Part shown: piece by piece, positions 9,286 through 16,665 of the stretch
How the letters are laid out: the number at the start of each line of letters is the position of its first letter
Position numbering within the stretch: the first letter of the stretch is position 1
Source: Halomarina rubra
GTDB lineage: Archaea > Halobacteriota > Halobacteria > Halobacteriales > Haloarculaceae
Assembly (NCBI RefSeq): GCF_023699475.1
Contig: NZ_JALXFV010000003.1
Span: 95,739-159,738 of the forward strand
Length of the DNA stretch: 64,000 nucleotides
Reading direction: 5' to 3'
The notes under the pieces: generated by a model
Databases searched by the model: none
What the model saw: only the letters and a program-made list of their open reading frames with translations
Told to the model about the DNA's origin: nothing
Position numbers and translations under genes: made by a program

Positions 9286-10304
9286 GCGCGCTGTTCGCCG
9301 CGAGCGTCGGGGCGCTCCCGTTACAGCTCGCGGAGCTGTTCACCTTCGACGCGCTGTCCTCGGTGCTGTTCGACGCGCTGTCGAAGGCCGCCGTCTACGC
9401 CATGCTCGCGATGGGCCTGACGCTCATCTTCGGGCTGATGGGCGTGCTCAACTTCGCCCACGGCTCGCTGACGATGCTCGGAGCGTACCTCGGCGGGCTG
9501 GTGATGGTTGTGCTGGTCACCGGCGCGACCGGTCCGTGGACGCGCCTCGCGTTCTTCTTCGTCGGCCTGGTCGTCGTGTTCGGGTTGCTGTCGGCGCTGG
9601 GCGCGACCCTCGAAGTCGGGCTCATCCGCCCGCTGTACGACCGGCCGCCCATCTACCAGATCCTCCTGACGTTCGGCATCACGCTCGTCATCGACGAGCT
9701 CGTACGTATCGTGGTGCTGTTCTACGGTCTCCAGCCCATCACCGAGTGGCAGGAGGCGCTGGGGACGAAACCGTACTTCCTCGGCCAGCAACTCGTGCTC
9801 GGTCCGGTCTCGGTCGGCGGGATGGACCTGTTCGAGATGCTGCTGGGAGCGGCCACCGTCGCCGCGGTGTGGGCGTTCCTCACCCGGACGCGCTACGGCC
9901 TCGTGGTGCGGGCGGGCAGCGAGGACGCCGAGATGACCGAGGCGCTCGGCATCGACGTCCGACGCGTGTTCACCACGGTGTTCGCGCTGGGCGTGGGGTT
10001 GGCCGGCGTCGCCGGCATGCTCCTCATGTGGGACAACAACTGGGGGGCGTCCGTCCCGCTGGCGACCGAGACGCTGCTGCCGGCGTTCGTCGTCGTCATC
10101 ATCGGTGGCCTCGGGACGTTCCGGGGCACCGTCGTCGCGGCGGTCATCGTCGGGTTCGCCGACGCGCTGGCCCAGTGGCTGTTCGTCAACAGCGTCGTCG
10201 ACTTCCCGCCTCTGCCCCAGCTGACGGTGTTCCTCATCCTCGTGGTGATGCTCGTCATCCGCCCGCAGGGGCTGTTCGGTCGCGCGGAGGTGGGGGGCCA
10301 TTAG
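9282..10304 (+). CDS. ABC importer permease, LivH-like
   Basis: 340-residue integral membrane protein with about eight hydrophobic segments. Family features are the start of the domain KAAVYAMLAMGLTLIFGLMGVLNFAHG and IGGLGTFRGTVVAAVIVG near the C-terminus. It forms the pore with the LivM-like permease that follows. The ATG overlaps the LivF-like stop. A strong Shine-Dalgarno for the next gene (GGAGGTG, 10286-10292) lies inside its last codons. Confidence 0.9.
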   Translation: MSALFAASVGALPLQLAELFTFDALSSVLFDALSKAAVYAMLAMGLTLIFGLMGVLNFAHGSLTMLGAYLGGLVMVVLVTGATGPWTRLAFFFVGLVVVFGLLSALGATLEVGLIRPLYDRPPIYQILLTFGITLVIDELVRIVVLFYGLQPITEWQEALGTKPYFLGQQLVLGPVSVGGMDLFEMLLGAATVAAVWAFLTRTRYGLVVRAGSEDAEMTEALGIDVRRVFTTVFALGVGLAGVAGMLLMWDNNWGASVPLATETLLPAFVVVIIGGLGTFRGTVVAAVIVGFADALAQWLFVNSVVDFPPLPQLTVFLILVVMLVIRPQGLFGRAEVGGH

Positions 10305-10338
10305 CGCACCCACCGACACCGCCGACGGCGGCGACGGC

Positions 10339-11667
10339 GTGACCGAGACCGAGGCCACGACCGAGGAGTCGTGGCTCGTCCGCTACGGCCGCGAACACGT
10401 CCCGCACCTGCTGGTCATCGCGTTCCTCGCGCTGTACCCGGGGCTGTACACGCTCGCGGTCGGACTCTCGCTCCCCGCCCCGCTGGGGTGGGTGCCGGAC
10501 CTGCTGTACGCGGTGCTCCCCCGCGTGGACACGATGATCGTCGTGTTGTACTTCGGACTGTTCGCGATGAGCTTCGACTTCGTCTCGGGGTACACCGGCT
10601 ACCTGTCGTTCGGCCACGCCGTCTTCTTCGGCACGGGAGCGTACACGGTCGTCCTCGCCGCGAACGGGCTGTTGCCGTTCGTACCCTCGGGGACGCCGTT
10701 CCTGTTGTTGCTCGTGCTCGCGGGCCTCCTCGCGGTCGCGCTGGCGTTCGCCATCGGGGCGGTGTCGTTCCGCCTCTCGGGCGTCTACTTCGCGATGATT
10801 ACGCTGGGCGTCTCGCAGGTCGTCTACGTGTTCGTCCGCGACTGGGACTACGTCGGACCGAACCCCAAAGACGGAATCTCGGTGTCGTTCGACCTCCACC
10901 CCGGCGCGTTCGAGATCGGCGTCCCGTTCGTCGACGCGCTGGGACTCGGTATCGGGAAGCTGACGGGCGACACGCTCGCCATCGCGGGCCTCGAACTGTC
11001 GACCGTCGAGGTGTCGTACTACTGCATCGGTCTCGTCGTGCTGGTCTGTTACTTCGCGATGCAGCGGGTCATCCACTCCCCGTTCGGGAAGGTGATGCTC
11101 GCCATCCGCGAGAACGAAGAGCGCGCCCGCGCCGTGGGCTACGACACCTACCGCTACAAGCTGGTGGCGTTCGCGGTGTCGGCGTTCTTCGCCGCCGTCG
11201 CCGGCGGCCTGTTCGCGGGCTACTCGCGGGCGGTGTCGCCCGACGAGACGTTCTTCTTCCTCGTCACGGGCGACGCGCTGCTCGTCAGCATCATCGGCGG
11301 GTTCGGCACGCTGGCCGGCCCGCTGTTCGGGACGTGGTTCGACGAACTGCTCCGGGAGTTCCTCTCGAAGGAGGGGACCGGTGGCGGCCTGCTGCCGTTC
11401 CTCCAGGAGTACCTCCCCCAGAGCGTCCTCGACGCCGTCATCCTCAACGGGATGACCGTCGGTGAGGCCGTCGACACGTTCCTCAACGGCCACGCCAGCC
11501 TGTACCTCGGTCTCCTGTTCGTCCTGTTCGTCCTGTTCGTCCCGAACGGCCTGCTCGGGACCGTCCGCGAACGAGCGGGCGGTCGAGTGTCGAAGCGGGT
11601 CGCCGCTCGACTCCGGTCGCGGGGCGGAACGGAGACGGCACGCGGGACGGCGAGCGAGGACGACTGA
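10339..11667 (+). CDS. ABC importer permease, LivM-like (start uncertain; possible ATT start at 10300)
   Basis: Integral membrane permease of about 442 residues from GTG 10339, with about ten hydrophobic segments and the LivM hallmark SGYTGYLSFGHAVFFGTGAY. The frame stays open upstream: from ATT at 10300 it reads SAPTDTADGGDG before joining the GTG, a typical haloarchaeal N-terminus. That ATT lies 7 nt after GGAGGTG and overlaps the LivH stop by one base, matching the coupling elsewhere in this operon, while GTG 10339 has no Shine-Dalgarno. I give the conventional start here and raise ATT as a finding. Confidence 0.88.
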   Translation: MTETEATTEESWLVRYGREHVPHLLVIAFLALYPGLYTLAVGLSLPAPLGWVPDLLYAVLPRVDTMIVVLYFGLFAMSFDFVSGYTGYLSFGHAVFFGTGAYTVVLAANGLLPFVPSGTPFLLLLVLAGLLAVALAFAIGAVSFRLSGVYFAMITLGVSQVVYVFVRDWDYVGPNPKDGISVSFDLHPGAFEIGVPFVDALGLGIGKLTGDTLAIAGLELSTVEVSYYCIGLVVLVCYFAMQRVIHSPFGKVMLAIRENEERARAVGYDTYRYKLVAFAVSAFFAAVAGGLFAGYSRAVSPDETFFFLVTGDALLVSIIGGFGTLAGPLFGTWFDELLREFLSKEGTGGGLLPFLQEYLPQSVLDAVILNGMTVGEAVDTFLNGHASLYLGLLFVLFVLFVPNGLLGTVRERAGGRVSKRVAARLRSRGGTETARGTASEDD

Positions 11668-11700
11668 CCGCCTGCCCAGGCGGTCGTTCGGCAGTTCTTT
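11668..11700 (+). terminator. Probable terminator of the importer operon
   Basis: Stem CCGCCTG / CAGGCGG (11668-11683) directly after the LivM-like stop, followed by a T-rich stretch ending at 11700. Confidence 0.5.
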
Positions 11701-11706
11701 CCGAGT

Positions 11707-11811
11707 TCAGCGTTCGACGTCGCGGTCCCACCCGTGGTCCTCGCGCTCGCGTTCACGCTCGGCCAGTTTCGTCCGCTGGATTCGTTCGCTGGGCGTCTTC
11801 GGGAGGCGGGT
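11707..11811 (-). pseudogene. C-terminal remnant of an AMP-dependent acyl-CoA synthetase-like gene
   Basis: The minus-strand frame ending at 11707 reads RLPKTPSERIQRTKLAERE and continues to a natural-looking acidic end and stop. LPKTP-S-xIQR-KL is the C-terminal hinge/lysine region of ANL-family (AMP-forming) ligases. Upstream the frame turns into Pro-rich nonsense and hits a stop at 11872, so only about 35 codons are left. Such ligases are often encoded within Liv-type transporter loci, which fits a lost catabolic partner. Could be coincidence, but the motif order and codon use argue for a relic. Confidence 0.5.
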
Positions 11812-12022
11812 CGACCCACGACTGCTGACGCCGGCCGCCGGAACGGGTCCGACGGGCGGCGGCGGTGTGGGTCAGAGGGCGGGGCTATCGGAACGGACCC
11901 GGAAACGGCGGAAAGGGTCGACGGTGGTCGCGAGGGCGTCCGAGACGACGGAATCCGTCGGACCCGGAACAATCGGAAACGACCCGGTCGCGGTTTTCCC
12001 CGGTCGCGTCGTCGGGTCGGCT

Positions 12023-12337
12023 ATGACGTCCGAGACGGACCTGACGTGGACCGCACTGACCGGGTTCGAACGCGACCTGCTGCAGGCCGCCGCCGCGCTG
12101 GAGCACGACGGGGAGCCGACGAGCGGGGCGACGCTCCGCCGGCACCTCGAACGCCACGGCTACGGGGCGGTGAGCCACGGGCGGGTCTACCAGAACCTCG
12201 ACAGCCTGGAGGCCCACGGCGCGCTCGAACGCGCCCCGGTCGACGGGCGAACGTACCACCACCGGCCGACCGAGCGGGGGCGGCGGGTCGCCCGCGACCA
12301 CCTCGACGCGGCGACGACGGCGTTCGCGCGGAGTTAG
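12023..12337 (+). CDS. PadR-like winged-helix regulator
   Basis: 104 residues in the small haloarchaeal PadR-like class: start LTWTALTGFERDLLQAAAAL, then LRRHLERHGYGAVSHGRVYQNLDSLEAHGALER and VDGRTYHHRPTERGR. Dimeric DNA-binding repressor by family. It resembles the 13252-13647 protein, so the neighbourhood has two related regulators. Its stop overlaps the stop of the convergent membrane gene (12334-12651) by 4 nt. Confidence 0.82.
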   Translation: MTSETDLTWTALTGFERDLLQAAAALEHDGEPTSGATLRRHLERHGYGAVSHGRVYQNLDSLEAHGALERAPVDGRTYHHRPTERGRRVARDHLDAATTAFARS

Positions 12338-12651
12338 GCGAACGACCGCTTGTGTTCGACGTACAGCACGCCCGTGAACAGCGCGAACGGGACGAGGCCG
12401 ACCACGGCGAGTGACATGGCGGCCACCAGCGACGCGGGGAGGGCGGCCTGCCCGAGGAGGAAGACGACGACGGCCGCACCGGTGCCGATGAACGAGATGA
12501 CGCTGGTGATGGCGAGGCCGAAGCTGAGTTTGCGGAGTCGCCACGTGAGGTCGTCCGCGGCGCGGAGCATCTTGATCAGAACCGCGATCGGTGGGATGGA
12601 CAGTGCGACGAGCTGGAGCAGTCCGAGGGCGATGTCGGTTTCGAGGGTCAT
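12334..12651 (-). CDS. Small membrane protein, three predicted TM segments
   Basis: 105 residues, with hydrophobic segments at about 9-27, 46-67 and 74-96 and the short charged tail EHKRSFA. I do not recognise the family; haloarchaeal genomes hold many such small membrane proteins beside PadR-like regulators. Convergent with and overlapping the 12023-12337 regulator by 4 nt, so that gene could control it. Confidence 0.65.
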   Translation of the reverse strand: MTLETDIALGLLQLVALSIPPIAVLIKMLRAADDLTWRLRKLSFGLAITSVISFIGTGAAVVVFLLGQAALPASLVAAMSLAVVGLVPFALFTGVLYVEHKRSFA

Positions 12652-12805
12652 GGTGTGAAACGGTGGGGGGGACGCGCGGGGGCGTCGAACTGGAGCGGTG
12701 AGCGAGCGATACGGGGTCGGAGCGCGGTGGAGGGCCGGAGGACGGACCGCCGTCGTGGGGGTGGCCCGCGAGCGGACGTCGGTCCGTCGGCGGTCGGTGC
12801 GGGAC

Positions 12806-13120
12806 TCACGTGACGAAGAACACCGTCGAGGCGAGTGCCCACGTGACGAAGCCGACCAGCAGCGCGAGGGGCCACTCCGCGCGGGTGAGCGCCCGGACGG
12901 TACCCGCCCAGACCAGCGGCGAGAGGACGACGCCGACGACCGGGAGCCAGCCGAACACGAGCGTCGTCAGGCCGCCGAGGACGAGCGCCACGAGCGCGAC
13001 GCCGACGGCGTAAGCGTAGGTCACGGCCGTCCCGGTCCGGACGGCGAGGCCGACGTAGACGGCCGGACCGGTGAGCAACACGCTCACGAGCAGCCCGACG
13101 AGGAGGTCGACGAGGAACAT
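12806..13120 (-). CDS. Small membrane protein, four predicted TM segments, in a PadR operon
   Basis: 104 residues, almost entirely hydrophobic, with four segments (about 3-22, 32-53, 57-75, 83-103). Family not recognised. Its ATG follows the stop of the 43-residue cysteine-rich gene with no intervening base, so the two are almost certainly co-translated with the PadR-like gene upstream. Confidence 0.7.
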   Translation of the reverse strand: MFLVDLLVGLLVSVLLTGPAVYVGLAVRTGTAVTYAYAVGVALVALVLGGLTTLVFGWLPVVGVVLSPLVWAGTVRALTRAEWPLALLVGFVTWALASTVFFVT

Positions 13121-13252
13121 CTACTCGGGCGCGCAGCACGCTCCCCCGTCGGTCGCCGTCCGGTCACGGTCGTCCTGGCAGGGACAGTCCGCGGCTGTGC
13201 AGTCCGCACAGCCACGGTCGACGCAGAGGCAGGTGTCACAGCACGCGGACAT
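13121..13252 (-). CDS. Very small cysteine-rich protein (43 aa, ten Cys), metallothionein-like
   Basis: Too short for usual gene calling but well supported. It starts at an ATG sharing one base with the stop of the PadR-like gene (TGATG), ends directly at the ATG of the next gene, and has GGAGGA 6-11 nt upstream. Cysteines are C4, C5, C8, C10, C15, C18, C23, C25, C39 and C40, giving CC-x2-C-x-C, C-x2-C, C-x-C and CC clusters with few hydrophobic residues. This suggests soft-metal (Cu, Zn, Cd) binding. No family recognised. A metal-permease and a copper-containing oxidase lie just upstream on the same strand. Confidence 0.75.
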   Translation of the reverse strand: MSACCDTCLCVDRGCADCTAADCPCQDDRDRTATDGGACCAPE

Positions 13253-13647
13253 CAGTAGTCCTCCTCGGTGTCGGCGTCGTCGGCCGCCTCGTCGGTCACC
13301 GACTCGAAGCCGAGGCAGAGCGCCTCCCAGTTGCAGTGGGCCTGGAGCGCGTCGCGGGCGCTCTCGGTGATGCGGTAGGTGTTCGTCCGGCCGTCGACGG
13401 GGCGCTTCTCGACGAGGTCGGCGTCGACGAGGTCGCGCAGGTTGCCGTAGAGGCGGCCGTGGTTGACGCGGTCGCCGCGCTGGTCGGACAGCTCCTCCTG
13501 GATGGTGACGCCGGTCGGCACGGTGCCTTCGAGGCTGGCGACGACGAACAGCAGGTCGCGCTGGAACCCGGTGAGTCGGGCGATGGGCGACGGGGAGCGG
13601 TCGGTTGGCGATTCAGCGGTCGGAGTCGAGTGGTTCACAGACATCAC
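13252..13647 (-). CDS. PadR-like regulator heading the cysteine-rich/membrane-protein operon
   Basis: 131 residues: a Ser/Pro-rich lead, then the winged helix (LTGFQRDLLFVVASL, QEELSDQRGDRVNHGRLYGNLRDLVDADLVEKR, VDGRTNTYRITESARDAL) and an acidic tail with C105 and C111 (HCNWEALC). First gene of a three-gene operon with one-base and zero-base junctions. A metal- or redox-responsive role is plausible from the cysteine-rich neighbour but not shown. Confidence 0.82.
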   Translation of the reverse strand: MMSVNHSTPTAESPTDRSPSPIARLTGFQRDLLFVVASLEGTVPTGVTIQEELSDQRGDRVNHGRLYGNLRDLVDADLVEKRPVDGRTNTYRITESARDALQAHCNWEALCLGFESVTDEAADDADTEEDY

Positions 13648-13671
13648 AGGTGTGGCGGTTGCCCGCCGAGG

Positions 13672-13714
13672 TCACGCCCGGGAGTCGAACCCGGAACTGG
13701 CCTGACCAGCGTGA
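13672..13714 (-). ncRNA. Mini tRNA-like element 1 (acceptor-like stem plus T-arm)
   Basis: On the minus strand: TCACGC, a small hairpin TGG-TCAGG-CCA, then T-stem CCGGG with the canonical T-loop TTCGACT and CCCGG, running without gap into GCGTGA, which pairs perfectly with the first six bases. This is tRNA acceptor/T-arm geometry in 43 nt, without D-arm or a normal anticodon arm. It lies 25 nt upstream of the PadR-like gene at 13647. Either a decayed tRNA or a deliberate tRNA mimic. Confidence 0.35.
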
Positions 13715-13915
13715 TTCGGAGTGAGCGAGGCCGACCGTAGGGAGGCCTCGGAAACACGAGCGGCGAGTGGGACGAGCCGCGAGCGCGCGAAAGGGAGGCG
13801 ACAGCGAGGAACCGACAGCACCGGAGGGTAGCGACAGCGGGGACCGACGAGAGGGTAGGACCGTGCGACAGCGAGGGTGTGAGATGGAGCGCCGAACAGG
13901 GGCGTCAGCGGGGAC

Positions 13916-15511
13916 TCAGCGCGAGGACCACTCGCGGGCCTCGACGGCCCGGTCACGGAGGTCCCAGGGGTCGTCGCCGGCGGGGTCGCCGACGAGGAGG
14001 GCGCGCACGACCGCCCAGACGAACACGAGTTGGGCGACGCCGAGGACGAACGCGCCCAGCGTGGCGACGGTCTGCATCGGCGCGAACCGGACCGGGTAGG
14101 TCGCCATCCGGCGCGGGAGGCCGTCGAGACCCAGCGCGAGCAGCGCGCCGAAGGTCACCTTCACGCCGAGCATCGAGAGCCAGAAGTGCGCTCTGGCGAG
14201 TCGAGCGTCGATCTTGCGGCCCGTCAGCAGCGGGAACCAGTAGTAGCCGCCGGCGAACAGGCCGAACGCGACCATCCCGACGAGCATGAAGTGGAAGTGC
14301 GCGACGACGTAGTACGTCCCGTGGTAGACGACGTCGACGGGAATCGACGCCAGCAGGACGCCCGTGACGCCGCCGACGACGAACCACGCCACCGCCCCGA
14401 GGCAGAACAGCATCGGGGGTTCGAGCCGAATCGCGCCGTTCCACAGCGTCGTCAGCCACGCGAACGTCTTGATGGCCGAGGGGAGGGCGACGGCGAGCGT
14501 GACGGCCATGAACGACGCGGTGACTCGCGGGTCGACGCCGGTGACGAACATGTGGTGACCCCAGACGCCGAAACTGAGCACGCCGAGCGCGAGCGTCGAG
14601 TAGACGACCGCGCGCTCGCCGAACAGCCGCCGACCCGCGAACCGCGGCATGACGTAGCTCAGGACCCCCATCGACGGGAGGACGAGGACGTACACCTCGG
14701 GGTGGCCGAAGAACCAGAACAGGTGCTGGAACGCCATCGGTCCGCCCGGCGGGGCGAAGTGGCCCGTCCCGAGCATCCGGTCGGAGAGGAGGACGACGAT
14801 GGCGCTCTCCAGGACGGGGAAGGCGAACAGCACCAGCACGGAGGCGACGAGCATCGACCACGTGAACAGGTCGAGACGCGCCCACGGGACGGTCCGCTCT
14901 TCGAACACGGTCACGAACACGACCATCGCGCCGAGGATGGAGGAGAGACTCGCCAGCGAGAGGCCGACGAGCAGGAGGTCGACGCCGGTGCCCGCCTGGA
15001 CCGACAGCGGGGTGTAGAGCGTCCACCCCACCACGGGCGGGCGGACCCGGAAGCCCAGCAGGCCGACGTCGGCGAGCAGGTCGAGCAGGGCGGGGGCACG
15101 CGCGACGAGCAGCCCGGGCGGGAGCAGCCAGAACCCGAGCGCGTGGAGCCGCGGGAACGCCATGCGGTCGCTACCGACGAGTCGGGGGAGGACCGCGCTC
15201 GCGAGACCGAACGACACCGGCGTCGCGAAGAAGAACAGCATCGTCACGCCGTGGGTCGTGAAGAACCCGGCGTAGGTCTCGGCGGGCCAGATGCCCGGAC
15301 CGGGCGTCAGCGCCTCCGCGCGCAGCGCCATCGCGTCGGTCGCCCCCCACAGGCCGGCGACGGTGCCGAACACGACGTAGAGGCGCGCGACGGTGAGGTG
15401 GTCGATGGCGAGCGGGTCGAGAGCGCGGCCGGCGGTCGCGAGAGCACGGAGCAGTGTCGCGAACGCACCCCGGAGTCTGGCGGTGAGGTACTCGACTGCG
15501 GGGCCGCTCAC
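13916..15511 (-). CDS. Heme-copper oxidase subunit I (orphan; no subunit II in the window)
   Basis: 531-residue polytopic protein. Ligands: low-spin heme H87 (THGVTM) and H407; CuB H270 with the cross-link tyrosine Y274 and proton-pathway E272 (FGHPEVY), H319/H320 (GHH); high-spin heme H405 (VAHFHFM). These fit an aa3-type (A-family) quinol or cytochrome oxidase. GTG start at 15511 overlaps the upstream stop (GTGA); a much longer open frame upstream is only the antisense of the neighbour. No CuA subunit II, subunit III or heme-synthesis gene adjoins. Co-transcribed with a metal-permease and an MFS-like protein. Confidence 0.92.
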   Translation of the reverse strand: MSGPAVEYLTARLRGAFATLLRALATAGRALDPLAIDHLTVARLYVVFGTVAGLWGATDAMALRAEALTPGPGIWPAETYAGFFTTHGVTMLFFFATPVSFGLASAVLPRLVGSDRMAFPRLHALGFWLLPPGLLVARAPALLDLLADVGLLGFRVRPPVVGWTLYTPLSVQAGTGVDLLLVGLSLASLSSILGAMVVFVTVFEERTVPWARLDLFTWSMLVASVLVLFAFPVLESAIVVLLSDRMLGTGHFAPPGGPMAFQHLFWFFGHPEVYVLVLPSMGVLSYVMPRFAGRRLFGERAVVYSTLALGVLSFGVWGHHMFVTGVDPRVTASFMAVTLAVALPSAIKTFAWLTTLWNGAIRLEPPMLFCLGAVAWFVVGGVTGVLLASIPVDVVYHGTYYVVAHFHFMLVGMVAFGLFAGGYYWFPLLTGRKIDARLARAHFWLSMLGVKVTFGALLALGLDGLPRRMATYPVRFAPMQTVATLGAFVLGVAQLVFVWAVVRALLVGDPAGDDPWDLRDRAVEAREWSSR

Positions 15512-16665
15512 GCTGCCACCCGCCGGAGGTAGTTGCCCGTGCCGACGACGCCCGCCGCACTCGCCAGCACGAACGCGACCGCCGGGTCGACGGCGAACAG
15601 GACGCCGCCGACCGACGCCGCGAGCGCGAGGCCGACCGCACGGGCCGCTCGGTAGGTGGCGTGGTGGTCGCCGAGGACGGCGTCCACCTCGTCGGCGAGC
15701 ACGGTCCAACCGGCCTGTCCCACGCCGACCGCGAGGAACGTCCCGGCGAACGCGAGCGGCGTCGCGGGCGCGAGGAGGACCGCCAGCGGAGCGGTCGTCG
15801 AGACGACGAGACCACCTACCGCGAGCGTCGGGGGCGTCCAGACGCTCGCCGCTCGGAGTCGGGGGAGGAGGCGGTGGACCGTGGCGGCGGCGACGACGCC
15901 GAGCGCGAGACAGGCCGCGACGACCGCGGCCCCCTCGCCCATCCCGTCGCCGAGGCGCTGGATGCTGAACGCGACGAACACCGGGCCGACGAGCGCGAGG
16001 CCGCCACGCGTCCAGCCGTCGGCCAGCAGGAGGCGACGGTCGGCCCGCGAGAGGCGCTCGACGCGTTCGGTGAGCGCGGCCAGCGAGAGCGTCGGGACGG
16101 CGAGCGGACGGCGGGGAACCCCGAGCGACAGCGAGAGCACGCCGAGCGCGGCCGTAATAGCGAAGACGGTCTGGAGCCCGGCGACGAGGCCGCCCGCCGC
16201 GAGCAGCGGCGTGAGCGCGACCAGCGCGAGGAGCGGTCCGAGCGCCGACCCCAGCAACACGGTGAGCGCGTCGGGGCGCGACCCTCGACCACCGTAGGGC
16301 GCGATGCCGAGCACGCCGAGGTAGAACCACGCCCACACCGGCACCCCCGAGAGCGGGGCGACGATGGGTGCGAGTGTCCAAACGGTGACGCCGGCGACCG
16401 CTAGCGCGTGCCGGACCGCCGTCGCGTCGAGTCCCGCCGCCGCGAGGAGTCGTCGACCGTGTTCCGGGCGGCCGAGGACGAGCCACAGACCGCCGAACAC
16501 ACCGATGACGGGTAGCGGCGTCCCGACGGTGAGCAGCCACGCCGGGACGAACCACGCCGCGGCCCCGAGCGCGCAGTCGAACGCGCGGGCGACGACGACG
16601 CGTTCGGCCGGGAGGTACGGCCGGACGCGGACGGCGACCGACCGCGCAGTCGAGAGCAGGGTCAC
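15508..16665 (-). CDS. MFS-like multi-pass membrane protein
   Basis: 385 residues with ten to eleven hydrophobic segments. A charged central loop near residues 205-225 separates two halves (LSRADRRLLLADGWTRGG then a new TM), as in major facilitator proteins. Substrate unknown. GTG start overlaps the permease stop (GTGA) and its own stop overlaps the oxidase start, so expression is tied to both. A role in metal or heme delivery to the oxidase is a guess from context. Confidence 0.7.
   Translation of the reverse strand: MTLLSTARSVAVRVRPYLPAERVVVARAFDCALGAAAWFVPAWLLTVGTPLPVIGVFGGLWLVLGRPEHGRRLLAAAGLDATAVRHALAVAGVTVWTLAPIVAPLSGVPVWAWFYLGVLGIAPYGGRGSRPDALTVLLGSALGPLLALVALTPLLAAGGLVAGLQTVFAITAALGVLSLSLGVPRRPLAVPTLSLAALTERVERLSRADRRLLLADGWTRGGLALVGPVFVAFSIQRLGDGMGEGAAVVAACLALGVVAAATVHRLLPRLRAASVWTPPTLAVGGLVVSTTAPLAVLLAPATPLAFAGTFLAVGVGQAGWTVLADEVDAVLGDHHATYRAARAVGLALAASVGGVLFAVDPAVAFVLASAAGVVGTGNYLRRVAA

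Noticed and set aside
13740-13910. Short direct repeats (CGACAGCG, GAGGGTAG) in the spacer before the oxidase gene
   Set aside because: Irregular spacing and imperfect copies; low-complexity haloarchaeal spacer sequence rather than a CRISPR or operator array.
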